This document shows, one piece after another, positions 39,735 through 50,112 of a DNA stretch of 64,000 nt (position 1 is its first letter; each line of letters begins with the position of its first letter). The DNA is from an uncultured Oscillibacter sp. (GTDB lineage Bacteria; Bacillota; Clostridia; Oscillospirales; Oscillospiraceae): assembly GCA_947365245.1 (NCBI GenBank), contig CANAWG010000014.1, positions 1 through 64,000 of the forward strand. The letters run 5' to 3'. Below the pieces are notes generated by a model. The model saw only the letters and a list, made by a program, of their open reading frames with translations. It was not told the origin of the DNA and did no database searches. Position numbers and translations under genes: made by a program.

Positions 39735-40837
39735 CTTGCTCCCTCCTTTTTCGGCAGATGGGTCAGCGTCACCGCCAGCAGCACCGCGAACCCCAGGATC
39801 ACCGCGGCCATACCGGCGGCGCCGATGCCGCCCACCTGATAGGTTCCGTCCACCACGGAGTCCGGATTGCCGGCCAGGCCGAAGTTGTGGGCCACGGCGG
39901 CGCCCACCACCATGCCCAGCACGGCCACGGCGGAGTCCCCGTTGCCCTCCCCCGCCAGGATCAGCTGCCGCAGGGGGCAGCCGCCCAGCAGGATGGAGCC
40001 CCAGCCCGCCAGAGCCATTCCCAGAAACGACCAGAGATACTGGGAGTGGGCCACGGGCTGGCTGAGGGCGGAGAGGTTGTAGCTCCCCAGGATCAGATTG
40101 CCCACGGTGACGGTGACCCAGATGGCCAGAAAGCCGGACAGCAGGCGGAAGTCCCGCAGCAAAAAGGCGTCCCGCAGGCCACCGGCCATGCACAGGCGGC
40201 TCCGCTGGGCCGCCGCGCCCACCAGGGCGCCGGCGATCAGGGACACCAGCCAGAAAGCCCGCTGGGAGCCGGGGCCCTCCTCAGAGAAGCGGAGCAGGCC
40301 CGGCGCCGCCAGCAGCAGAACCAGCAGCACCGCCATCACCCCGGGAAGCACCGCCCCCTCGGCGGCGGGGACGGGGTAGGCCCGCCCCAGGGAAAAGCCC
40401 TTTTTCAAAAACACAATGCCCACCAGGATCCCCGCCAGAAAGCCCAGCAGGCCCGCCACGGCGGTGAGGTCTCCGCCGCCCAGGCGGATCACCATCCGCA
40501 GCGGACAGCCCAGAAACACCAGCGCGCCGACCATCACCACAAGGCCGATCAAAAACCGGCTGGCGGGAGAGGACCCGGCCTTGGCCCGGAACTCCTTGGC
40601 CGCCAGGGCCGCCAGCATGGCCCCCAGCACGATGCCCACGATCTCCGGCCGCAGGTACTGAACCTTGGCGGCGCTGTGGAACCCCAGGGCCCCGGCGATG
40701 TCCCGCTCGAAGCAGGCGATGCAAAAGCCCATGTTTTTGGGGTTGCCCAGGGCCGTCAGAACCAGCGCCGCGACGCCGGTAATCAGGCCCGCCAGTACAA
40801 TGGGACCGTAATCCCGCACCCATTTGTTCTCTCTCAT
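39731..40837 (-). CDS. yedE: YedE/YeeE-family thiosulfate or selenium transporter
   Basis: The 368-residue membrane protein has about ten helices and two internally similar Sulf_transp halves. The paired motifs LGCPLRMVIRLGGGD and LGGCPLRQLILAGEGN each carry a conserved cysteine, as do the CIACF and SRLCMAG stretches. YeeE homologues take up thiosulfate with TusA-like partners, and YedE marks bacterial selenium-metabolism loci. ATG 40837 has GAGGAG 8 nt upstream; ATG 40843 is too close to it. It lies between DUF3343 and tusA in one operon. Confidence 0.9.
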   Translation of the reverse strand: MRENKWVRDYGPIVLAGLITGVAALVLTALGNPKNMGFCIACFERDIAGALGFHSAAKVQYLRPEIVGIVLGAMLAALAAKEFRAKAGSSPASRFLIGLVVMVGALVFLGCPLRMVIRLGGGDLTAVAGLLGFLAGILVGIVFLKKGFSLGRAYPVPAAEGAVLPGVMAVLLVLLLAAPGLLRFSEEGPGSQRAFWLVSLIAGALVGAAAQRSRLCMAGGLRDAFLLRDFRLLSGFLAIWVTVTVGNLILGSYNLSALSQPVAHSQYLWSFLGMALAGWGSILLGGCPLRQLILAGEGNGDSAVAVLGMVVGAAVAHNFGLAGNPDSVVDGTYQVGGIGAAGMAAVILGFAVLLAVTLTHLPKKEGAR

Positions 40838-40917
40838 ACGCATTTCTCCTCATTTTTTTCTCTCCTCCGCTATTCTTTTTAAAAAATATTGGAGGGTAAA
40901 AAACAACGCGCCGGGAG

Positions 40918-41154
40918 TCAGAGCATCAGCTCATAAAGGCCCGCCGTCTCCACGCCAGCCTCCGCCAGACGGAGCTCCAGCGTCTCCCGCAGCTCCGGCG
41001 GCGCGGACCAGGCAATGCCGCAGTCCGAGGTCACCTGCCGGGGGACGGAGATCAGCTTTCCCGCCAGGTTCAGCCGCCGGCACAGGGCCTCCGTGGCCAT
41101 GGCGGCGGAGGTGGTGTGAAACGCCACTACCAGCCGCGGCTGCCGCTGCCGCAT
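40918..41154 (-). CDS. DUF3343 protein (putative Se/S carrier-like)
   Basis: The 78-residue protein matches DUF3343: VVAFHTTSAAMATEALC near the N-terminus, LISVPRQVTSDCGIAWSAP with a conserved CG motif, and a helical C-terminus ending GLYELM. The family recurs with YedE and TusA/YedF in anaerobes and is thought to carry or sense sulfur or selenium through the cysteine. GGAGGAGG precedes the ATG. It is the first gene of the operon, behind a promoter whose -10 is covered by a dyad (41191-41205). Confidence 0.88.
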   Translation of the reverse strand: MRQRQPRLVVAFHTTSAAMATEALCRRLNLAGKLISVPRQVTSDCGIAWSAPPELRETLELRLAEAGVETAGLYELML

Positions 41155-41190
41155 GATCCACCGCCTCCTCCCGTCTCGTTGTTCTTTTGA

Positions 41191-41205
41191 AAGTATAACA
41201 TACTT
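41191..41205. promoter_or_regulatory. Dyad over the -10 of the DUF3343 operon
   Basis: AAGTAT-AAC-ATACTT overlaps the minus-strand -10 TATACT (41197-41192). No good -35 is visible, so an activator or a repressor could act here. Confidence 0.5.
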
Positions 41206-41284
41206 AAACGCAAATAGCGAGATCTATTTTGAGCATCACGGTGCGGCCCCCGTCCGCCGCCGTTTCCCCCCCGGCGCGGCACTC

Positions 41285-41323
41285 AAAAAAGGAGACCCGC
41301 CGGCACAGCCGGCGGGTCTCCTT
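41285..41323 (-). terminator. Terminator of the nucleoside kinase gene
   Basis: A perfect stem of about 16 bp (AAGGAGACCCGCCGGC and its complement, loop ACA) is followed by six T on the minus strand. Confidence 0.85.
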
Positions 41324-41336
41324 GCTGGTCATGCCG

Positions 41337-43007
41337 TCACACGTGGTAGCAGCCTCCGCCGATGAACTCCCGCATGAGGGAGGTCTTGGGGATGTTGTCC
41401 GCGGGGATGGGCAGGAAGTAGTTCAGGAATTTCAGCAGCCGCTTGGCCTCGATATACTCTTCGCTGTCCCGGGGGACGCCGAAGAGCAGCGGCTGGACAT
41501 AGGGCTTCAGCAGGGACGTCTCGTAGAGCAGGGCGGAGTTGAACACCATGTCCGCGCTGTCCTGGAAGGGGAAGATGTTGTTCTCCTCCCCCCGCCGGAC
41601 GGAGGGCCACATCTTGATGGTGGCCTGGGCGCTGTAGCCCCGGGTCCGGGCGTCCCGCTCAATGCGCCGCAGGAGCCGGGCGTCGGTGGTGGGGATGCGG
41701 TTGTGGTCGTCGATGTTCAGCGTGGTGAGACAGCTGATGTAGATCTTATACTTGCTCTCCTTGGGCAGCGCGTGGGTGAACTGGTCGTTGAGGCAGTGGA
41801 TGCCCTCGATCACCAGCACGTCCCCCTCCCCCAGCTTGAGGAAGCTGCCGTTGTACTCCCGCCGGCCCTTTTTGAAGTTGTAGCTGGGCACCTCTACCGT
41901 CTCGCCGTTCAAAAGGCGCACGCAGTCGGTGTTGAACTGCTCCACGTCCATGGCCCCCAGGCCCTCGAAGTCGTAGTTGCCGTTCTCGTCCCGGGGGGTG
42001 TCCTCCCGGTTTTTGAAGTAGTTGTCGGTGGCGATGGGATAGGGCCGCAGGCCGCAGGCCCGGAGCTGGGTGGAGAGGCGGTGGGAGAACGTGGTCTTGC
42101 CGGAGGAGGACGGGCCCGCGATCATCACGAAGCGCACGTCCTTGCGCCCCGCGATCTCCTCGGCGATGTCGCCGATCTTCTTCTCCATCATGGCCTCGTG
42201 GGCCAGGATCAGCGGCATGGCGCCGCCCTGGGAGATGGCGGTGTTCAGCTCCGCCACATTGGTGACGTTCAACGCCTCGGAGCGCAGGGTGGAGCCGTAG
42301 AGCTCCCGGAAGACTTTCATGGAGGGACGGAACTCCCCCAGCTCCCCGGGATTGCTCTGGGCGGGCAGACGCAGAACAAAGCCGTTTTCAAAGGTCTCCA
42401 GGCCGAAGCACTTGATATAGCTGGTGTCCGGCACCATGTAGCCGTAGAAGTAGTCCACAAAGCCGTCCAGGGAGTAGACATTGACCCGGGAGTTGATTCG
42501 GAAGCTCAGGAGCTGGGCCTTGTGGATCAGCCCGGCCTCCCGGAAGAGCTCGATGGCGTCGTCGGTGCTGATGGAGCGCTTCTCGATGGGCAATGCCTGC
42601 TGGGACAGCTCCCGCATCCGCGCCTCCACCCGATCCAGCAGCGCCTGGTCCAGGGTGAACTTGCCCCTGGCCCGGATGAAGAGGGCGCTGCTGAGGGAGT
42701 ACTCCACGGAGATGCGCTCCACATTCTCCCGGCCCGCCACGTCGTAAAAGGCCTTGAGCATCAGAAAGACGGCGCTGCGCTCATAGGTCTGAATGCCGGG
42801 CCGATCCTGGGCGGTCACCATCTTCAAAGAGCAGTCCCGGTCCAGGGTTTTGTGGAGCTCGCAGAGCTTTCCCTCCCGGTTGACCAGCAGGATCTGCCAG
42901 GGGTAGCGGTCCTGGAAATCCGCCGCGATGGCGCGGTAGGGCGTACCCTGGGGATAGGTGTACTCCGCGCCGTCCACGGTGACTCTAATCATTCTCTTCT
43001 CCTCCAT
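41337..43007 (-). CDS. Nucleoside (uridine-type) kinase fused to ThrRS-like TGS and editing domains
   Basis: The 556-residue protein has three parts. Residues 1-65 resemble a TGS domain; 66-280 resemble the ThrRS/AlaRS second additional (editing) domain (FRINSRVNVYSLDGFVDYFYG, GFVLRLP); residues about 290-556 form a uridine-kinase/PRK P-loop domain (MIAGPSSSGKTTFSHRLS, TDNYFKNREDTPRDENGNYDF, VIEGIHCLN). This fusion is a known family in Clostridia and Thermotogae. It phosphorylates nucleosides; the role of the tRNA-synthetase-like part is not established. AGGAGG precedes the ATG. It is monocistronic. Confidence 0.9.
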   Translation of the reverse strand: MEEKRMIRVTVDGAEYTYPQGTPYRAIAADFQDRYPWQILLVNREGKLCELHKTLDRDCSLKMVTAQDRPGIQTYERSAVFLMLKAFYDVAGRENVERISVEYSLSSALFIRARGKFTLDQALLDRVEARMRELSQQALPIEKRSISTDDAIELFREAGLIHKAQLLSFRINSRVNVYSLDGFVDYFYGYMVPDTSYIKCFGLETFENGFVLRLPAQSNPGELGEFRPSMKVFRELYGSTLRSEALNVTNVAELNTAISQGGAMPLILAHEAMMEKKIGDIAEEIAGRKDVRFVMIAGPSSSGKTTFSHRLSTQLRACGLRPYPIATDNYFKNREDTPRDENGNYDFEGLGAMDVEQFNTDCVRLLNGETVEVPSYNFKKGRREYNGSFLKLGEGDVLVIEGIHCLNDQFTHALPKESKYKIYISCLTTLNIDDHNRIPTTDARLLRRIERDARTRGYSAQATIKMWPSVRRGEENNIFPFQDSADMVFNSALLYETSLLKPYVQPLLFGVPRDSEEYIEAKRLLKFLNYFLPIPADNIPKTSLMREFIGGGCYHV

Positions 43008-43188
43008 GGAATGGCCTCCTCTTGTCTCTGTAATCGACCCGCATCGGGCGGGCCGTCGGGTGCGTTGGCTATATCATACAACACCGGCGGCAAAAATACA
43101 AGATTCTAAATTTACCGCCGCAGCGGAAAGAGACGGCAAGGGCGGGAGCGTCACGCGCCCCCGCCCTTTTCAAATACGCAGATTTCCC

Positions 43189-44313
43189 TCACCCATTCGC
43201 AGCGGCCTGATGGGAGAGGATCCGATAGCCGCCGTCCGCGCTTTGGAGAGTGAGGACATCGGCACCGCCGCCGCCATCCCAAAGCGTCACAAGACCGCCG
43301 TTCTTCTCCCCGTAGACGGGGACAAAGGAGCCCGGCCCAAAGTCGCTGGTGAACGTGTAAAAGCAGTCCGTCTCCGGAATGTAGAGCGCCTCTTCTCTCC
43401 AATCCGTGTGCATGTCCTCCACGGTGATCCCAGCGTACTGCGTCAGGATCTCGTCGATATACGTCCGGGGCAGGCGGTGGCAGGGAACCGGCATCTCATC
43501 GAGGGCGGCGAGGTGTGCATCCTCCCCAACCCTCCAGTCCGTCCTGGCCTGGACCAGCTGGAATTCCGCCTCGTCCTCCGGCCCCAGGGTGCCTTGATCG
43601 GGGCAGTAGGCGAGAAATTCCTCGGCGTCCAGGTCTCTGGGGTCGCTGTAGTGGGAGGTGAAGAAGCAGCTGATGGCCGCGGCCTCGCCGACACCGCCCC
43701 AGGTTTCGTCATAACCCGGCGCGGTGTAGTCCTGGAACCAGTCCAGCTCCTCCGCGGTCAGAGGAGTCCCCTCCCCGCCGTAGAGGGCGGCGGCCCGGGC
43801 CTCGTTGTACCAGTTCATAAAGGTGTTGTACACCATCCAGTCCGCCTGTTCGTCCAGCATAAAGGTCAGCGTATACCAGCCCCCGACGTCGTCCGTGAGC
43901 ACACGGAACGGCCGGACGCTGTTGACGCTGCTCTGGAATGCGGTGAGGGTCACACCGGGGGCGGTGAGCTCGCAGCGGTACCCCTCGTCCCCGTCCCACC
44001 CGTCGGGGACCCGGCACGCCTCCCAGGTATAGCCCCGCAGCGCCGCGAGGTACTCCTCAGCCCGGATGGCGGCGCCGGCGGCGTAAGTGCCCGTCTCCTC
44101 GCCGTAAGCGGTCAAATCGGCGTTCGACAGATCCAATCCGGCAAAGATGTCATCCACTCCGGATACGTCCAGGAGGACGCGGGCGGAGTCCGGTTCCCGC
44201 GTGGACGCGGCGTCCGGTTCCTGCGCAGGCGCGGGAGCCGCCGCCTGACGGTCCGCGCAGGCGGTCAAAAGCAGTCCGCAGAGAACAGCGGAGAAAATCA
44301 GCTTCCCTCTCAT
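43189..44313 (-). CDS. Orphan lipoprotein of unknown function
   Basis: The 374-residue product has a lipoprotein signal peptide with lipobox LTAC (C19), then an Ala/Pro/Glu-rich linker (about 20-45), and an acidic, aromatic-rich extracellular domain (Trp, Tyr and Asp abundant, for example YNTFMNWYNEA and TPLTAEELDWFQDYTAPGYDE). I recognise no family. GGGAGGG lies 7 nt upstream of ATG 44313. It is monocistronic between typA and the nucleoside kinase on the same strand. Possibly a substrate-binding or signalling lipoprotein; not assigned. Confidence 0.75.
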   Translation of the reverse strand: MRGKLIFSAVLCGLLLTACADRQAAAPAPAQEPDAASTREPDSARVLLDVSGVDDIFAGLDLSNADLTAYGEETGTYAAGAAIRAEEYLAALRGYTWEACRVPDGWDGDEGYRCELTAPGVTLTAFQSSVNSVRPFRVLTDDVGGWYTLTFMLDEQADWMVYNTFMNWYNEARAAALYGGEGTPLTAEELDWFQDYTAPGYDETWGGVGEAAAISCFFTSHYSDPRDLDAEEFLAYCPDQGTLGPEDEAEFQLVQARTDWRVGEDAHLAALDEMPVPCHRLPRTYIDEILTQYAGITVEDMHTDWREEALYIPETDCFYTFTSDFGPGSFVPVYGEKNGGLVTLWDGGGGADVLTLQSADGGYRILSHQAAANG

Positions 44314-44402
44314 CCAGTTTCCCTCCCAATCATTTTTAACAATGATACCACACAGAAAGAAAAAGTCGATGACAAAACGGTTACATTCAAAGACCGCTCC
44401 GC

Positions 44403-44440
44403 AAAAGAGGCCGGACAGGCGTTGCCGCCTGTCCGGCCTC
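44403..44440 (-). terminator. Terminator of typA
   Basis: The stem GAGGCCGGACAGGCG with its complement and a short loop is followed on the minus strand by TTTTGC, 8 bp after the stop. Confidence 0.8.
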
Positions 44441-44447
44441 GAGAATT

Positions 44448-46271
<1,824 letters not shown>

Positions 46272-46355
46272 ACTCTGTTGTTCTCCTTTTATGCGGCAGA
46301 GCCGGGCCCTGGCGCGTATCCATTCGAGGATTTTTCGATTTTCACACGTTTTGTA

Positions 46356-46384
46356 ATTATAGTCTTATTTTCCCGGCATTTCAA
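46356..46384 (-). promoter_or_regulatory. typA promoter
   Basis: On the minus strand TTGAAA (46384-46379) and TATAAT (46361-46356) are separated by 17 bp. Confidence 0.75.
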
Positions 46385-46509
46385 CGGAAAAATCCACATC
46401 TTTTCCCGTTTCCAGCTTTTTTTATCCGTCAAAATGCCGCCTCCTCAAGGTCATACCCTTTTCACCAAGATTTTCCTCCCGCCGCCGCCATTTTTCGTCC
46501 CTCCGCACA

Positions 46510-46539
46510 TTGACCCCTCCCCCGCCGGGCGCCTATAAT
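46510..46539 (+). promoter_or_regulatory. serA promoter
   Basis: TTGACC (46510-46515) and TATAAT (46534-46539) are separated by 18 bp. Confidence 0.7.
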
Positions 46540-46626
46540 AAAAGTGCTGCCGGGGAAGCGGCGCCAGCGCTGCACGTTCCCCGGCAAGTACCGCGGCCCG
46601 CCGGGGCCGCCCAGGAGGCAATTGCC

Positions 46627-47793
46627 ATGTACCGCATCAAGACATTCAACAAGATCTCCCCCGTGGGCCTGAGCCGGTTCGACCCGGAGCGCTACGCCGT
46701 CTCCGACAGCGAGACCGACGAGCACGGCATCCTGGTCCGCTCCGCCAAGCTTCTGGACTATCCCTTTCCGGAGAGTCTGCTGGCCATCGCCCGGGCGGGG
46801 GTGGGCGTGAATAATATCCCCATCGACCGCTGCTCCGAGGCCGGTGTGGCCGTGTTTTCCACCCCCGGTGCCAACGCCAACGCCGTCAAGGAGCTGGTGC
46901 TGTGCGCCATGCTCATGGGCTCCCGGGACGTGGACGGGGCCATCCGCTGGGTCCGGAGCCAGGTGGACTCCGGCGTGGATGTGACCACGGTGGTGGAAAA
47001 GGGCAAGTCCGCCTACGCCGGACCGGAGCTCTATAAAAAGACGCTGGGCGTCATCGGCCTGGGGGCCATCGGCTCTCTGGTCGCCAACGTCGCCCTGTCC
47101 CTGGGGATGGACGTCTACGGCTACGACCCTTTCCTCTCCGTGGATTCCGCCCTGCGGCTGGACCGCCACATTCACGTGGTAAAGGACATCAACGAGCTCT
47201 ATAAACGGGCGGACTATATCACCATCCACATTCACTTCACGGACAAGACGAAGCATACGATCGACGCCAAGGCCATCGGCGCCATGAAGCGAGGCGTCCG
47301 GTTCATCAATCTGGCCCGCGGAGAGATTGTGGACGACGAGGCCATGCTGGCGGCCCTGGACACCGGCCGGGTGGCGGCCTACGTCACCGATTTCCCCACC
47401 AACCGCCTGGTGCTCTCCCCCCATGTGGTGGCCATGCCCCATCTGGGGGCCTCCACGCCGGAGAGCGAGCAGAACTGCGCCGTCATGGCGGTGGATGAGC
47501 TGACGGACTACCTGGAAAACGGCAATATCCGGAACTCCGTGAACCTGCCCAGCGTCTCCCTGGAGCGCAGCGGCGTCATGCGGATGTGCATCATCCACCG
47601 CAACGTTCCGGCCATGCTGGCCAATATCACGGCGCTTTTGAGCAAGGACGGCGTGAATGTGGAGAACATGAGCAACAAGTCCCGGGGGGATTACGCCTAC
47701 ACCCTGGTGGACCTGGGCGCCCGGGTGGAGCCGGCGGTCATTGAGGACGTCAAGCGTCTGGCCAACGTGATCCGGGTGCGGGTGATTGCGTAG
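46627..47793 (+). CDS. serA: D-3-phosphoglycerate dehydrogenase
   Basis: The 388-residue protein of the D-2-hydroxyacid dehydrogenase family has RAGVGVNNIPIDRCSEAGVAVFSTPGANANAVKELVL (substrate domain), the NAD motif GVIGLGAIGSLVANVAL, NLARGEIVDDEAM and the catalytic-histidine segment MPHLGASTPESEQN. A C-terminal ACT domain (about 320-388) is present (IIHRNVPAMLANITALLSKDGVNVENM), the site where serine or another amino acid usually inhibits. It oxidises 3-phosphoglycerate in the first step of serine synthesis. serC and serB are not in this window. AGGAGG lies 8 nt upstream of the ATG. Confidence 0.93.
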   Translation: MYRIKTFNKISPVGLSRFDPERYAVSDSETDEHGILVRSAKLLDYPFPESLLAIARAGVGVNNIPIDRCSEAGVAVFSTPGANANAVKELVLCAMLMGSRDVDGAIRWVRSQVDSGVDVTTVVEKGKSAYAGPELYKKTLGVIGLGAIGSLVANVALSLGMDVYGYDPFLSVDSALRLDRHIHVVKDINELYKRADYITIHIHFTDKTKHTIDAKAIGAMKRGVRFINLARGEIVDDEAMLAALDTGRVAAYVTDFPTNRLVLSPHVVAMPHLGASTPESEQNCAVMAVDELTDYLENGNIRNSVNLPSVSLERSGVMRMCIIHRNVPAMLANITALLSKDGVNVENMSNKSRGDYAYTLVDLGARVEPAVIEDVKRLANVIRVRVIA

Positions 47794-47796
47794 ACA

Positions 47797-47829
47797 GTGC
47801 GGGAGGCCGCCCTTGGCGGCCTCCCGCAC
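47797..47829 (+). terminator. Hairpin downstream of serA
   Basis: A perfect 15-bp stem GTGCGGGAGGCCGCC with its complement and a 3-nt loop begins 4 bp after the stop. There is no strong T-run. Confidence 0.6.
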
Positions 47830-47870
47830 GGGCTGTATGTTGAAATTTTGGAAAAAATCAAAAGAACCTC

Positions 47871-47899
47871 TTTACACCGGGAAACTTTTCTGCTATACT
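47871..47899 (+). promoter_or_regulatory. Promoter of the tRNA-Arg gene
   Basis: TTTACA (47871-47876) and TATACT (47894-47899) are separated by 17 bp, 65 bp upstream of the tRNA. Confidence 0.7.
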
Positions 47900-47963
47900 G
47901 CTAAAAGTGCGCGGGAGGGATAGTTCCCTGCGGCGCGGTGACAAGTGGATAGTTTACAGGTAC

Positions 47964-48040
47964 GCGCCCGTGGCGCAGTTGGATAGCGCGTCAGACTCCG
48001 ACTCTGAAGGCCGCTGGTTCGAATCCAGTCGGGCGTACCA
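47964..48040 (+). tRNA. tRNA-Arg (anticodon CCG), CCA encoded
   Basis: The 77-nt cloverleaf has acceptor GCGCCCG/CGGGCGT (with a G-U first pair), D-arm GCGC...GCGC, anticodon stem TCAGA/TCTGA with loop CTCCGAC (anticodon CCG, reading CGG), T-arm GCTGG-TTCGAAT-CCAGT (with the usual closing pair variation), discriminator A and an encoded CCA. It is a single gene with its own promoter and terminator. Confidence 0.95.
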
Positions 48041-48076
48041 AAACCCGCCGAAAATGCGTTATTTTCGGCGGGTTTT
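48040..48076 (+). terminator. Terminator of the tRNA-Arg gene
   Basis: AAAACCCGCCGAAAAT pairs perfectly with ATTTTCGGCGGGTTTT around a 5-nt loop and is followed by GTTT. Confidence 0.85.
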
Positions 48077-48144
48077 GTTTAAGAAATGTTCAGCATGATT
48101 TTGACGCTTGACCACTATTGCGGAAGAAAGAGAGGAATTGAGGA

Positions 48145-48504
48145 ATGAGCTTACAGCTGATTTTTATTCTGGTGGTCCTGATGGCCGCCAACCAAATCAT
48201 CGGCACCGGATACGGTTCCTGGAAGTCCGGCTTTAACAGCGACCTGTTTTTTAAAGGTGTCAAAAAGATCTTTCTGCTGTTTGTCGGGTACGGCGCCATC
48301 GCGCTGGCAGCTCACTTCGCGGCGGACGCCATCCCAAAAGCGGAGTATCTGAGCGGCATCCTCCTGGAGCCCATCGCCAAGTACTTTACCAAGGTCTGCG
48401 ACTCTTTGAAGCAGCTGCTGAATGAGCCCGCCAAGACGGAGCCTTCCGCTGCCCCCCAGAAGCTGGCAAGTCCGGACGGTATCCAGGAGGAGAGCCCGGA
48501 CTGA
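48145..48504 (+). CDS. Small holin-like membrane protein of unknown function
   Basis: The 119-residue product has two hydrophobic segments (about 3-22 and 40-66) and a hydrophilic C-terminus with a Pro/Ser/Glu tail. The layout and the phrase ANQIIGTGYGSWKSGFNSDLFFKGVKKIF resemble phage holins, which often start this way. No other phage gene is nearby, so a true lysis role is doubtful; it may be a domesticated remnant next to the tRNA. A GGAATTGAGGA site precedes ATG 48145. Function is not assigned. Confidence 0.6.
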   Translation: MSLQLIFILVVLMAANQIIGTGYGSWKSGFNSDLFFKGVKKIFLLFVGYGAIALAAHFAADAIPKAEYLSGILLEPIAKYFTKVCDSLKQLLNEPAKTEPSAAPQKLASPDGIQEESPD

Positions 48505-48555
48505 GAAAAATACATAAACGGCGATCAATTTAATTTCAGTAAAGGAGATTTGCAC

Positions 48556-49173
48556 ATGAAAGTCCTCATGATCAACGGCAGCCCCCGGCCCAACGGCAAC
48601 ACCTCCCTCGCCCTGCGGGAGATGGAAAACATCTTCAAAGTCGAGGGCATCGAAACCGAGACCGTCCAAATCGGAAATAAAGCCATTCGGGGGTGCATCG
48701 CCTGCGGCAAATGTGCGGAGACGGGCAAGTGCGTCTTTGACGACGCCGTCAACGAGATCGCTCCGAAGTTTGAGGCCTGCGACGGTCTGGTGGTGGGCAG
48801 CCCTGTCTATTTCGCCTCCGCCAATGCTACACTGGTGGCCCTCCTCACCCGGCTTTTTTACAGCACGCCCTTTGATAAAACCATGAAAGTGGGCGCCGCT
48901 GTCGCAGTGGCCCGGCGGGGCGGGCTGTCCGCCACGTTCGATGAGCTGAACAAGTTCTTCACCATCTCCGGAATGCCCGTGGCCTCCAGCCAGTACTGGA
49001 ACAGCGTCCACGGGCGGGAGCCCGGTCAGGCGGCCCAGGACGCGGAGGGCCTGCAGACCATGCGGACCCTGGCCCGGAATATGACGTTCCTCATGCGGAG
49101 CATCGAACTGGGCAAGGAGAAATACGGTCTCCCGGAGCGGGAAGCGCCTCAGCGTACACACTTCATTCGTTGA
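48556..49173 (+). CDS. NADPH-dependent FMN reductase / iron-sulfur flavoprotein
   Basis: The 205-residue flavodoxin-fold protein starts with the FMN phosphate loop MINGSPRPNGNTSLAL. The cluster-binding motif GCIACGKCAETGKCVFDD follows (about 47-64), typical of archaeal and clostridial iron-sulfur flavoproteins, and GSPVYFASANATLVALLTR contacts FMN. It is a small electron carrier or reductase. ATG 48556 is 8 nt after AAAGGAG; an in-frame TTG at 48550 is less likely. Its electron donor and partner are unknown. Confidence 0.9.
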   Translation: MKVLMINGSPRPNGNTSLALREMENIFKVEGIETETVQIGNKAIRGCIACGKCAETGKCVFDDAVNEIAPKFEACDGLVVGSPVYFASANATLVALLTRLFYSTPFDKTMKVGAAVAVARRGGLSATFDELNKFFTISGMPVASSQYWNSVHGREPGQAAQDAEGLQTMRTLARNMTFLMRSIELGKEKYGLPEREAPQRTHFIR

Positions 49174-49176
49174 CCA

Positions 49177-49216
49177 GCGCGGGCCCTGGCAGCTGTACCG
49201 TCTGCCGGGCCCACGC
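49177..49216. terminator. Hairpin between convergent flavoprotein and araD genes
   Basis: GCGCGGGCCCTGGCAG is nearly complementary to CTGCCGGGCCCACGC around a 9-nt loop. No T-run, so termination is probable only from context. The rest of 49217-49350 shows nothing else. Confidence 0.5.
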
Positions 49217-49350
49217 CGCGTTCATATCCAATCCCCGCCGGAGGGGTATCAGGAGTGGCTGAGGAACTCATAAAACAAACCGGCAAAACGGGAATCAACC
49301 GCTCTCCCAGCTGCCGCGGAAAGGTCCCTTTTCCATGGGCGGGCTCTCCC

Positions 49351-50049
49351 TCAGCCCTGGCCGTAGTAGGCTCCGGGGCCGTGCTTGCGGAGATAATGCT
49401 TATCCAGCAGCTCCTGCTGCATGGGGCCGAGACCCGGGGTCAGCGCCATGGCGTGGAAGTCCATGAACGCTACTTCCTCCAATACCACGGCGTTGTGAAC
49501 GGCGTTGAACGGGTCTGTGCCCCAGGCGAAAGGACCGTGGCTGTGGACCAGCACCGCCGGAATCTGGAGAGGGTCGACGTCCCGTTCCCGGAAAGTCTCA
49601 ATAATCACGTTGCCGGTCTCCAGCTCATAGCTCCCGTCGATCTCCGCCGGGGTCATCTTCCGGGTGCAGGGGATCTCGCCGTAAAAATAGTCCCCTTGTG
49701 TGGTACCCATGGCGGGAACGCCTTTTCCGGCCTGAGCGAAAGAGGTGGCCCAGCGGCTGTGGGTGTGAACGATGCCGCCCAGAGCCGGGAACGCCCTGTA
49801 CAGCGCCAGGTGGGTGTCCGTGTCGCTGGAGGGCTTGTACCGGCCCTCCACCCGCGCTCCGGTCTCCAGGTCCACCACTACCATGTCCTCCGGCTTCATG
49901 TCGTCGTACTCCACACCGGAGGGTTTGATGACCATCAGCCCCTGTTCCCGGTCGACGCCGGAGACGTTGCCCCAGGTAAAAGTGACCATACCGTGTTTCG
50001 GCAGGAGGAGGTTGGCCTCACAGACCTGTTTTTTCAGTTCTTCCAGCAT
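49351..50049 (-). CDS. araD: L-ribulose-5-phosphate 4-epimerase
   Basis: The 232-residue class II aldolase/epimerase shows [11 protein letters not shown], the zinc ligands in [17 protein letters not shown] and [11 protein letters not shown], and [14 protein letters not shown]. It converts L-ribulose-5-phosphate to D-xylulose-5-phosphate, the last step of arabinose entry to the pentose phosphate pathway. ATG 50049 follows AAAGGAGAG. It is the last gene of the importer-araB-araA-araD run, 63 bp after araA. Confidence 0.96.
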   Translation of the reverse strand: MLEELKKQVCEANLLLPKHGMVTFTWGNVSGVDREQGLMVIKPSGVEYDDMKPEDMVVVDLETGARVEGRYKPSSDTDTHLALYRAFPALGGIVHTHSRWATSFAQAGKGVPAMGTTQGDYFYGEIPCTRKMTPAEIDGSYELETGNVIIETFRERDVDPLQIPAVLVHSHGPFAWGTDPFNAVHNAVVLEEVAFMDFHAMALTPGLGPMQQELLDKHYLRKHGPGAYYGQG

Positions 50050-50112
50050 AGGTTTTCTCTCCTTTGCAGCATACAGAATCAGGGGCCGCCCGAGGGCGGC
50101 CCCCACAGGCGT

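Larger units (their letters stand above)
46272..46626. other. Divergent typA-serA intergenic region, no gene
   Basis: This 355-bp region holds the typA promoter (46356-46384, minus) and the serA promoter (46510-46539, plus). The serA leader contains a GC-rich inverted repeat, TGCCGGGGAA (46549-46558) with TTCCCCGGCA (46580-46589). No coding signal was seen. Confidence 0.65.

Noticed and set aside
47907-48098. 63-codon frame over the tRNA-Arg gene
   Set aside because: It covers a tRNA and its terminator, so it is not a plausible coding gene.
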